Of a stretch of DNA of 5,014 nucleotides, positions 1 through 5,014 are shown one piece after another. The position numbers and the translations under genes were made by a program. How positions within the stretch are numbered: the first letter of the stretch is position 1; each line of letters starts with the position of its first letter. The notes under the pieces are model-generated. The model saw only the letters and a program-made list of their open reading frames with translations, had not been told where the DNA came from and made no database searches. The DNA is taken from contig CALMYW010000230.1 of assembly GCA_937873665.1 (NCBI GenBank), positions 1 through 5,014 on the forward strand, written 5' to 3'. Source of the stretch: an uncultured Sphingorhabdus sp. Its GTDB lineage: Bacteria > Pseudomonadota > Alphaproteobacteria > Sphingomonadales > Sphingomonadaceae.

Positions 1-234
1 ATCAGTTCTTTTTTTCCTGTCGTTGAGGCGCTTCAGACAGTTTCTGAGATAGAATCGGAATGAGCTTTAAGGTTCTGGAAACCGCGCACTAAAGCGGATG
101 GGTTCAGGTTGAATCGATTTTGGATTGAACGAAGTCGCTTGCGCGGCAATTGAGGGAAGAGTCGCAACAGCAAGCTCCTGTGTGAGAGGATCGCGGGTTT
201 TCGAAACACAATCCTTCAGACAGGAGTTTTCGCA
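1..234. other. Unassigned stretch left of the integrase remnant
   Basis: No gene was recognised here. A minus-strand frame runs from about 260 down to a stop at 67-69 and is free of stops. Its predicted tail (ending ARFPEP) matches no family I know, and the upstream part of that frame lies antisense to the integrase remnant, so it is not called as a gene. Base composition is clearly more AT-rich than the cellulose genes at the right end, in keeping with acquired or decaying DNA. A 10-base word, cttcagacag, occurs at both 31-40 and 214-223, but a match of that length is expected by chance in a window of this size. Confidence 0.4.
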
Positions 235-267
235 ATGGCTGAGATCAGCCTCTTTGCCGCCGTATGA
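222..267 (+). promoter_or_regulatory. Shine-Dalgarno plus 10-codon leader frame overlapping the integrase start
   Basis: An AGGAG at 222-226 precedes an ATG at 235 by a good distance. That ATG opens a 10-codon frame (MAEISLFAAV) whose TGA (265-267) overlaps the presumed integrase ATG at 264-266 as ATGA, the arrangement usual for translational coupling. It may be a leader that once fed ribosomes to the recombinase, or the fossil end of an upstream gene. The recombinase is now dead, so any function is historical. Confidence 0.3.
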
Positions 268-828
268 TTGAGGGCATGACGGTTCGCAATCTGTCGCCGC
301 AACGCAGTGATTCGACCTTGCCGCGGTATCGAAGTTGAGCCGGTATTTGGTCGGTCGTCTGATCGTCCCGAGCTGTAGGATATCCGCGTCTTTCAGATCC
401 ACTTGGTGGTGATCGAGATATCCTGGCCGGCACTCGATCAGATCGTGTGTGCGCAACACCTTTTCTACGATGTGACGCTCGGCCAAGATGCCATTTCGGA
501 GCGCATCAGCTATGCACGCCAGCCGAGCAAGCTGCCGGTGGCGTTGGGCATCGACAAGGTCGCGTGCTTCCTGGATACAAGTCCAAGCCTGAAGAGCCGC
601 ACCGCGCTGACGACGGTCTATTCTGCCGTACTGTGCATGTCGGAGGTGGTTCTATTTAAGATTACCGACATCGACAACCGGCGGATGGTAATCTGGGCAG
701 AGCAGGGTAAGGGCTGACCGTTACGTCATACTCTCTCTCCGCAATTGTTGAGGATTTTGCGGAGTTATTGGTGGCCCGCGCGGCCGCAGCGCTGGCTGTT
801 TCCTGGCCGTGGCATTCAATGGGGCCGT
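264..828 (+). pseudogene. Decayed tyrosine recombinase (IS91-associated XerC-like integrase), frameshifted and truncated
   Basis: Three frames joined together recover a phage-integrase-family protein. The N-terminus MIEGMTVRNLSP starts at 264. A SAM-like N-terminal domain follows (FGRSSDRPEL, stop TAG at 376-378, then DIRVFQIHLV and ISWPALDQIV). The catalytic-domain start is ISYARQPSKLPVALGIDKV, then SLKSRTALTTVYSAVLCMSEV and TDIDNRRMVI up to EQGKG. A TGA at 715-717 ends that frame, and the homology resumes one frame over from 716 as DRYVILSPQLLRIL and RPQRWLFPGR. Lesions seen are a frameshift before about 350, an in-frame stop at 376, and a deletion of about 5 nt near 714. Box I, normally LRxSE with the catalytic arginine, reads LCMSE, so that residue is lost. 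The C-terminal HxxR box and the tyrosine nucleophile cannot be found between 828 and the ATPase stop at 919. Such integrases normally sit beside IS91-type transposases; none is visible here. The family call is from remembered sequence similarity. Confidence 0.85.
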
Positions 829-918
829 GAGGAACGATCACGCAGCCCACCAACGCTTGGCAACAGTTTTCGGCGTGGTGTTGAACTAGCGTGCCGAAGA
901 GGATGAAACTGGGCACCG

Positions 919-2949
919 CTAGGTTATTGTGGAGGTCTTTGTAGTTGTTGCGTCGGCGTTCCGCAGTTGGCTCGACGCACCGGCTTGTGCCTTGTCGTCG
1001 TGTCCCTGTTCAACTGACTCCCGATCAGTCACGGGTCGCCTCGTATTGCAGATAGGATCGCTCAGCAGTCTCAGACCATTAAGAACAACAAGGACGGTAC
1101 CGCCTTCATGGCCCAGCACGGCCAGTGGCAGCGGCAATTCAAGGAAGGCTGCGCCAGTGACCAGCAGGAGCATCGCCCCGATGGCCAAGATTAGGTTCTG
1201 ATGGATGATCGACACAGTCCGCTTCGAGAGTCGATGTGCGGCTGCCAGTCTTTCCATATCCTCGGACAACAATGCGACGTCGGCCGCCTGAAGCGCGACT
1301 TCCGAACCAGCGGCTCCCATGGCAATGCCGACATCAGCACGCGCCAGTGCTGCGGCATCGTTTACACCATCACCAACGAAGGCAATCTTTCTCCCCTCGG
1401 CTATCTCGCCGACAAGGCGGACTTTGTCCTGCGGCAGCATCTCGGCATAGATTTCGTCTGGCTTTAGCCCCAACGCCCTGCCTATGCGCAAGGCAACGGC
1501 CCGCCGATCGCCCGTCATCATGGCGATGGTCTTGACGCCGCTCGCCCGCAAGGCTGCGAGAGCGCCAGCCGACGTATCGCGGAGTTTGTCGGCGACGCTG
1601 ACCGCGCCAAGAATGCGTGTTTCACGCCCAAGGTAGACCACGGTCTCGGCCCCATCCTGAAACACCCGAAGCGCGTCCTGATCGAGCGATGCTCCCATCA
1701 TGTCCGCCATTCGCCGGTTCCCCGCCCAAACCGGACCATCGGCATTCCGCCCGATGATGCCAGCGCTCGGGATTGCCTTCACATCATGCACGTCATGGAG
1801 GACCAGCCCGCGGCGCGCCGCTTCACGCCGAAGCGTCTCAGCAATATGATGTTCCGAGTGGGCTTCGACACTGGCCAAGGTGGACAGGAAAGCCGTCTCG
1901 CTGTTGCCAAGAGCGACAACCCCCGTCACCTCCGCGCGGCCCGTCGTCAATGTTCCGGTTTTGTCGAAGGCAAATATGTCGACGGCAGCCAAGGTTTCTA
2001 GCGCCGCGCCACCCTTGAAAAGCACCCCACCGCGCGCCGCCGCTGACAATGCCGACAAGATGGCGGCAGGCACTGAAATGACGATTGCGCACGGGCTTGC
2101 TGCAACCAGCAATGTCGCCGCCCGATAAAGCGCTGTTTCCCAGTCCCGCCCAAGCCCGTAGAAAGCGCCGAGGGCGACGACCGATCCGACCAGTACCGCA
2201 ATCGTATAGCGCTGACCAAACCAGGCACTGAACCGTTCCGACGGAGCCTTGGCGGCCTGCGCTTCCGTCACCAGCGCGATCATTCGCGCGACGGTGCTCT
2301 GTTCGAGCGATTTTGTGATCTGTACCTCTAGTACGCCGTCGAGATTGACCGTCGCCTCGAATACCTTGCCACCGGGCTCTTTGCCGACCGGCATGGATTC
2401 ACCGGTGATGGTGGATTCATCCAGCGCGCCCCGTCCGCGCAGGACGGTCCCATCGGCCGGGACGCGCGCGCCGGGGCGAAGCACCACGATATCGCCGACG
2501 TCAAGCTGCGCGGCCAGCACTTCCTCCACCGCGCCTTCCACGGATTTACGAAATGCCGTTTCCGGGCGCAGCTCCATCAGCGCCTCGATCGCACGGCGAG
2601 CCCGCCCCATTGCACGCTCCTCCATGGTCGTTGACAGGCTGAACAATGTCAGCAGGACCGCGCCTTCGACCACAGCACCAACGACCGCCGCCGCGATCGC
2701 TGCAACGATCATTAACAGGTCGATATCGAGGATATGCTCGTTCCACAGCGCCTTCAGCGCCCGCCTGCCGGCTGGGACTCCGCCCGCCAGATAAGCGAGA
2801 GCCGCTCCGATACCGATGGTGTTCACCCTTGCGTCGCCGCTCAGCAACCAGGTACCGACGAGGGCGATTAGAAGCCCCACGACAGTAGTGGAGGTAAGGA
2901 CAACTGGCATACTGATCGAAAATCGCTGCACTTCGTAAGGTCTCACCAC
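919..2949 (-). CDS. P1B-type (P1B-4-like) heavy-metal efflux ATPase
   Basis: Inner-membrane pump that uses ATP to export divalent transition metal ions from the cytoplasm. The 676-residue product has the full P-type set: TGES (182-185, actuator), DKTGT (329-333, phosphorylated Asp329), TGD (479-481) and GDGVND (526-531). The membrane metal site reads SPC (285-287), and the last membrane segment carries HEGGT (614-618). This pair marks the P1B-4 subgroup (CoaT, CtpD, CzcP), whose known substrates include Co, Zn and Fe; the substrate here cannot be fixed by reading. About eight hydrophobic segments are visible: four before residue 105, two around 248-300 and two around 585-627. There is no N-terminal CxxC or His-rich metal-binding domain, as is usual for P1B-4. 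The P1B 'HP' motif reads SEHH (365-368) instead of SEHP. The 47 residues after RLL (629) are polar, Thr-rich and unlike the family. The start is GTG at 2949; GTG at 2946 and ATG for Met14 are alternatives, and no strong Shine-Dalgarno decides. No metal regulator gene is adjacent. It runs convergently to the integrase remnant. Confidence 0.93.
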   Translation of the reverse strand: MVRPYEVQRFSISMPVVLTSTTVVGLLIALVGTWLLSGDARVNTIGIGAALAYLAGGVPAGRRALKALWNEHILDIDLLMIVAAIAAAVVGAVVEGAVLLTLFSLSTTMEERAMGRARRAIEALMELRPETAFRKSVEGAVEEVLAAQLDVGDIVVLRPGARVPADGTVLRGRGALDESTITGESMPVGKEPGGKVFEATVNLDGVLEVQITKSLEQSTVARMIALVTEAQAAKAPSERFSAWFGQRYTIAVLVGSVVALGAFYGLGRDWETALYRAATLLVAASPCAIVISVPAAILSALSAAARGGVLFKGGAALETLAAVDIFAFDKTGTLTTGRAEVTGVVALGNSETAFLSTLASVEAHSEHHIAETLRREAARRGLVLHDVHDVKAIPSAGIIGRNADGPVWAGNRRMADMMGASLDQDALRVFQDGAETVVYLGRETRILGAVSVADKLRDTSAGALAALRASGVKTIAMMTGDRRAVALRIGRALGLKPDEIYAEMLPQDKVRLVGEIAEGRKIAFVGDGVNDAAALARADVGIAMGAAGSEVALQAADVALLSEDMERLAAAHRLSKRTVSIIHQNLILAIGAMLLLVTGAAFLELPLPLAVLGHEGGTVLVVLNGLRLLSDPICNTRRPVTDRESVEQGHDDKAQAGASSQLRNADATTTKTSTIT

Positions 2950-3105
2950 AAAACGCTTACCAACCGATATAGCGGACCATCCTGATCATTTTAGGTTGCG
3001 ATCCAGCATGTCACGGCGATCGAACTTGATCCTCCATGATTTGGGCAGGTGGAACGACTAGTTTGTGACCAAGACCGGGGAAATGCGGCGTGGAAGACTG
3101 AAATT
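2950..3105 (-). other. Leader between tRNA-Arg and the ATPase gene
   Basis: These 156 nt separate the tRNA 3' end from the ATPase start and must hold the ATPase promoter unless the gene is read through from the tRNA. No convincing -35/-10 pair, strong operator palindrome or hairpin with a T-tract was found by eye. A short frame beginning ATG GAG GAT stops after eight codons and is not called. An in-frame TGA lies upstream of the GTG at 2949, so the ATPase cannot extend far into this stretch. Confidence 0.4.
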
Positions 3106-3182
3106 TGGCGCACCCGACACGATTCGAACGTGTGGCCTCCACCTTCGGAGGGTGGCGCTCTATCCAGCTGAGCTACGGGTGC
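3106..3182 (-). tRNA. tRNA-Arg (anticodon CCG), complete, CCA encoded
   Basis: A full 77-nt cloverleaf reads on the minus strand: acceptor GCACCCG pairing with CGGGTGC, D stem GCTC/GAGC, anticodon stem CCACC/GGTGG around the loop CTCCGAA, variable region AGGCC, T stem ACACG/CGTGT around TTCGAAT, discriminator G, then CCA (3106-3108). The anticodon CCG (bases 3146-3148) decodes the arginine codon CGG. Every stem is fully paired, so the gene looks functional. It differs from the truncated copy at 3431-3473 by a compensated acceptor pair (A-T in place of G-C at the third pair) and a different anticodon stem. That points to an independently evolved gene rather than a recent duplicate. It lies in roughly 50% GC DNA on the island side of the junction and is read towards the ATPase. 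No clear terminator was seen downstream. Confidence 0.97.
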
Positions 3183-3186
3183 ATCG
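3142..3186. repeat. Direct repeat, copy 1 (5' two-thirds of intact tRNA-Arg)
   Basis: This 45-nt block matches 3433-3477 at 42 of 45 positions in the same orientation, spaced by 291 nt. It covers the anticodon arm, D arm and 5' acceptor strand plus 4 nt outside the tRNA. The three differences are two in the anticodon stem and one in the acceptor stem. The repeat comes from tRNA homology; it could also serve recombination between the two copies. Confidence 0.85.
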
Positions 3187-3430
3187 ATGTTCAGATAGTG
3201 TCCGAGACTGATCGAGGTCAATCCCGAATTCAACGATCAAATCGGCTCAAATGACGCGGGCTTAAACCCTGCCAATTGTCGCCATTCGTACTCCACAACC
3301 TCCTTTGCATTTGCTTCCGTGGTGCTTCCGCGACCTCGAACGCGATATTCGTGCTTCCTTCGAGTTTTGCCAATCGCTTGGTTTCACTCGATTTTCCTTG
3401 CACTGATGTTCAGCAGAAAGAGCTTGCGTT
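3183..3430. other. Spacer between the two tRNA-Arg copies (presumed element end)
   Basis: This 248-nt stretch has about 50% GC (119 of 240 bases over 3181-3420, counted by hand), well below the sequence to its right. No recognised gene lies here. On the minus strand a 57-codon frame starts with GTG at 3401-3403 and ends with TGA at 3230-3232. It encodes a basic peptide (VQGKSSETKRLAKL at its N-terminus, SPRHLSRFDR at its end), matches no family I know and lacks a good Shine-Dalgarno. An AGGAGG occurs inside that frame upstream of an 8-codon frame, which looks accidental. If the truncated tRNA marks the junction, this is the terminal sequence of the inserted element and may hold arm-type recombinase sites. 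Confidence 0.45.
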
Positions 3431-3473
<43 letters not shown>

Positions 3474-3477
<4 letters not shown>

Positions 3478-3747
3478 GCGCGGGGCTTTGCGCCGCGCCT
3501 TGCTCTCATAGCCGATCCGCGATGGAGGGGCAACGCCGCCTTCGTCCGGCGTGGTTAACGGCGCGGACCGTTCCGGAGCGGCGATTCAACGGGCGTTAGG
3601 GATGCCGCAAGGTAGGGGCGATCGTTAAATTGCGTGTTAGCCAACCTGCCCCAATGTTCGCGGGGAAAGGCCGGGATCGGTCCCGAAAGGGCCGTCGCCG
3701 GACGTTTCGCGGGAACAAGGCCGCCCATCGGGCGGGGCAGGTGTGAG
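3474..3747 (+). promoter_or_regulatory. High-GC upstream region of bcsS with inverted repeats
   Basis: This 274-nt stretch holds no supportable gene. It contains an inverted repeat ggcgcgg/ccgcgcc (3477-3483 with 3493-3499) just outside the truncated tRNA, where that gene's promoter region should be. A perfect 6-bp hairpin ccgccc-atc-gggcgg (3721-3735) lies immediately before the bcsS ribosome-binding sequence. A TTAA at 3625-3628 followed after 8 nt by TTAG loosely resembles the alphaproteobacterial CtrA pattern (TTAA-N7-TTAA). A bcsS promoter is expected here, but no -35/-10 pair was assigned. Confidence 0.4.
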
Positions 3748-4485
3748 ATGCGGCGATTGATCATGTCAGTTCTTTCCGCGGCGGCCGGGGCGGCGCCGGC
3801 GGCGGCGGCCGACTGGTATACCGGGGTCAAAAGCTCGGAGCCCGACTACAGCAACAACATCGTCCTCGACGCTTCGCTGACGGCGACGACCAAGGGGTCG
3901 AAATTCGTCGACGTGTCGGTGACCGTGGCGCCGCAGGATTCGCTCGACAAGACCGGCTTCCGCGTGCGCGCCGACGGCATGCTGGGCGAATACAAATACA
4001 AGACGGACAAGGGCGTGCAGATCACCGCGCGGCAGGAGCAGGCCTCGGTGATGGGCGGCTATGAATGGGTGTCGCGCAACTTCACCTACGCCGTTTATGC
4101 CGGCATCGCCGGTCAGAGCGACACCTTGTCGCCGGCCGATCCGTCCAATTCCGTGCAGGGCAAGCATCTCGGTCTGAAGGTTTCGGGCGAGTTCTACGAC
4201 ACGCGGCGCAAGAACACGCTGCTGATGGGCTATGCGTCCTTCTCCACCAACGCGTCCTCCTACTACGTCCGCCTGAAATACGGTTGGGCCGTCGGCGAGC
4301 GGGTCTACATGGGACCGGAGATCATGGCCCTCGGCAACACGTTCTACCAGCAATGGCGCGCCGGCGTGCATCTCACCGGCTGGAAGATGGGTCCGGTGCA
4401 ACTCGGCGTCTCGGGCGGCTATCTGAGCGACGCCAAGCTCGGGTCCGGTCTCTATACGGTCGTCGACGCGCGCGTCGGTTTCTGA
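3748..4485 (+). CDS. bcsS: Cellulose biosynthesis protein BcsS
   Basis: This 245-residue exported protein is recognised as the BcsS family, found beside bcsA in alphaproteobacterial cellulose loci. Its biochemical role is not established. An N-terminal signal-like segment, MRRLIMSVLSAAAGAAPAAA, has a likely cleavage before DWYTG near residue 22. The mature part has alternating strands rich in Tyr, Gly and Thr (for example YVRLKYGWAVGERVYMGPEI, then WRAGVHLTGW) and ends in Phe (VVDARVGF), as outer-membrane beta-barrels do. I infer a barrel helping export or anchor cellulose. The ATG at 3748 is preferred because AGG (3739-3741) lies just upstream and the signal peptide follows directly. The frame stays open to 3634, but that would bury the signal behind 38 extra residues; ATG at 3763 is a further alternative. 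The gene shares orientation with bcsA, 289 nt downstream. Its codon use and GC are those of the core genome, unlike the left side of the window. Confidence 0.86.
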   Translation: MRRLIMSVLSAAAGAAPAAAADWYTGVKSSEPDYSNNIVLDASLTATTKGSKFVDVSVTVAPQDSLDKTGFRVRADGMLGEYKYKTDKGVQITARQEQASVMGGYEWVSRNFTYAVYAGIAGQSDTLSPADPSNSVQGKHLGLKVSGEFYDTRRKNTLLMGYASFSTNASSYYVRLKYGWAVGERVYMGPEIMALGNTFYQQWRAGVHLTGWKMGPVQLGVSGGYLSDAKLGSGLYTVVDARVGF

Positions 4486-4528
4486 GGCGGCGGCGTTAAC
4501 CCGTTGTTCACCCTGTTCGCGAATTGCT

Positions 4529-4559
4529 CCGCCCGCGTCCGAAGCCCGGCCGCGGGCGG
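4529..4559 (+). terminator. Strong hairpin after bcsS, possible terminator without T-tract
   Basis: A perfect 9-bp stem, ccgcccgcg (4529-4537) with cgcgggcgg (4551-4559), encloses a 13-nt loop 44 nt after the bcsS stop. It has no following run of T, so it is not a standard intrinsic terminator. It may stabilise the bcsS 3' end or lower read-through into bcsA. Confidence 0.45.
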
Positions 4560-4573
4560 TTCGTCGATCCGGG

Positions 4574-4643
4574 CCGGCCGCCTCGGCCGGTCGATCGGGA
4601 AGGCGCTTCAAGCGCCTCGCGATGCAGCGTTTTTCTCCGCTGC
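4574..4643 (+). promoter_or_regulatory. Cluster of three further hairpins in the bcsS-bcsA gap
   Basis: Three consecutive inverted repeats are visible: ccggccg-cct-cggccgg (4574-4590), aggcgc-ttcaa-gcgcct (4601-4617) and gcagcg-tttttctc-cgctgc (4624-4643). Five T occur at 4630-4634, 12 nt after the second stem and inside the loop of the third, so the second hairpin is only a weak terminator candidate. If transcription passes through, this would be a structured leader for bcsA. No known riboswitch class was recognised. Confidence 0.4.
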
Positions 4644-4774
4644 GGCGGGTTGCGGGCGGGAATGGACGAGGCCGGACCGAATCGATCCGAGGAATTGCGG
4701 TGACGCAGCGTTAACTCCGTCGTTATCGGTGGCCGCTACAGTCGAAGTGCAAGGTGCGTTGGGAGCGTAAGCGT

Positions 4775-5014
4775 ATGGCGTCGGTTGTGCGGTTTGCCGC
4801 GTGGAGCATGTCGGGGGTGCTGGCCCTCCTGTTCCTGACCTTGCCGGTCAGCGTGCAGACGCAACTCATTCTCGCTGTTTCCGCCATCGGCCTGATGGCC
4901 GGCATCTGGATGTTCGGCAAGGGCCGGTTCGCGCGTCAGGCGTTCCTCGCGCTCGGCTCCTTCGTCGTCATCCGCTATATTTACTGGCGCATCACGTCGA
5001 CGTTGCCGCCGGTG
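4775..5014 (+). CDS. bcsA: Cellulose synthase catalytic subunit BcsA (N-terminal 80 codons, cut by window end)
   Basis: This is the start of the inner-membrane glycosyltransferase that polymerises UDP-glucose into beta-1,4-glucan and passes it out through its own channel, under c-di-GMP control through a C-terminal PilZ domain. Only the N-terminal membrane part is in view. Hydrophobic segments lie at about residues 9-25, 29-47 and 57-70, followed by RYIYWRITSTLPP (67-79). That RYxYWR...TLPP stretch is the conserved lead-in to the BcsA core. The catalytic D, D, D, QxxRW and PilZ motifs lie beyond position 5014. The ATG at 4775 has GGGAG (4761-4765) at a good distance, and the frame is open to the window edge. 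The preceding bcsS supports the assignment; bcsB would be expected to follow. Whether bcsA shares a transcript with bcsS is doubtful given the hairpins between them. Confidence 0.9.
   Translation, partial: MASVVRFAAWSMSGVLALLFLTLPVSVQTQLILAVSAIGLMAGIWMFGKGRFARQAFLALGSFVVIRYIYWRITSTLPPV

Noticed and set aside
67..486. 139-codon minus-strand frame at the left edge
   Set aside because: Half of it is antisense to the integrase remnant and the rest matches nothing I recognise; no ribosome-binding site supports a start.
2249..2794. 181-codon plus-strand open frame inside the ATPase region
   Set aside because: Ser/Thr/Ala/Arg-rich antisense frame of a fully conserved P-type ATPase; no family features.
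2991..3233. 80-codon minus-strand frame
   Set aside because: It runs straight through the intact tRNA-Arg, so it is a translated tRNA sequence, not a gene.
3634..3747. Longer start for bcsS giving 283 residues
   Set aside because: The extra 38 residues would sit in front of the signal peptide; the ATG at 3748 has a ribosome-binding sequence and gives a normal exported protein.
3766..4611. 281-codon minus-strand open frame opposite bcsS
   Set aside because: It is the antisense shadow of bcsS in high-GC DNA; the product is Arg/Gly/Ala-rich without motifs, while the plus strand encodes a recognisable family with a signal peptide.

Overview
The window looks like the right-hand edge of a horizontally acquired segment set against a core alphaproteobacterial locus, most likely from a member of the Hyphomicrobiales (Rhizobiales). 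The evidence for the group is the bcsS-bcsA cellulose gene pair, a tRNA-Arg(CCG) of alphaproteobacterial type with encoded CCA, and high-GC core coding sequence. No species is named because the window holds no marker that would settle it.

Layout, left to right. Positions 1-263 are an unassigned stretch of lower GC. Positions 264 to about 828 (+) are a decayed tyrosine recombinase of the IS91-associated, XerC-like type; it is broken by frameshifts, an internal stop and loss of its first catalytic arginine. Positions 919-2949 (-) encode a complete P1B-type heavy-metal efflux ATPase with the SPC and HEGGT motifs of the P1B-4 (Co/Zn/Fe) subgroup. Positions 3106-3182 (-) are an intact tRNA-Arg(CCG). 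After a roughly 50% GC spacer, positions 3431-3473 (-) hold only the first 43 nt of a second, slightly different tRNA-Arg(CCG). To its right the composition rises to about 65-70% GC and the cellulose locus begins: bcsS (3748-4485, +), a 289-nt hairpin-rich gap, and the first 80 codons of bcsA (4775 to the window end, +).

Interpretation. The truncated tRNA at 3431-3473 is probably the original chromosomal gene, cut in its anticodon stem by insertion of a mobile element that extends leftwards. The complete tRNA 249 nt inside would then be a replacement brought by the element, keeping CGG decoding alive. The recombinase fossil and the metal-efflux gene fit island cargo, although the fossil belongs to an IS91-type module and need not be the enzyme that made the insertion. 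The cellulose genes are the host side: BcsS is a predicted outer-membrane barrel protein associated with cellulose secretion, and BcsA is the inner-membrane, c-di-GMP-activated cellulose synthase.

No CRISPR array, complete insertion sequence or clearly new multi-gene system was seen. The most unusual item is the tRNA disruption-and-replacement junction.
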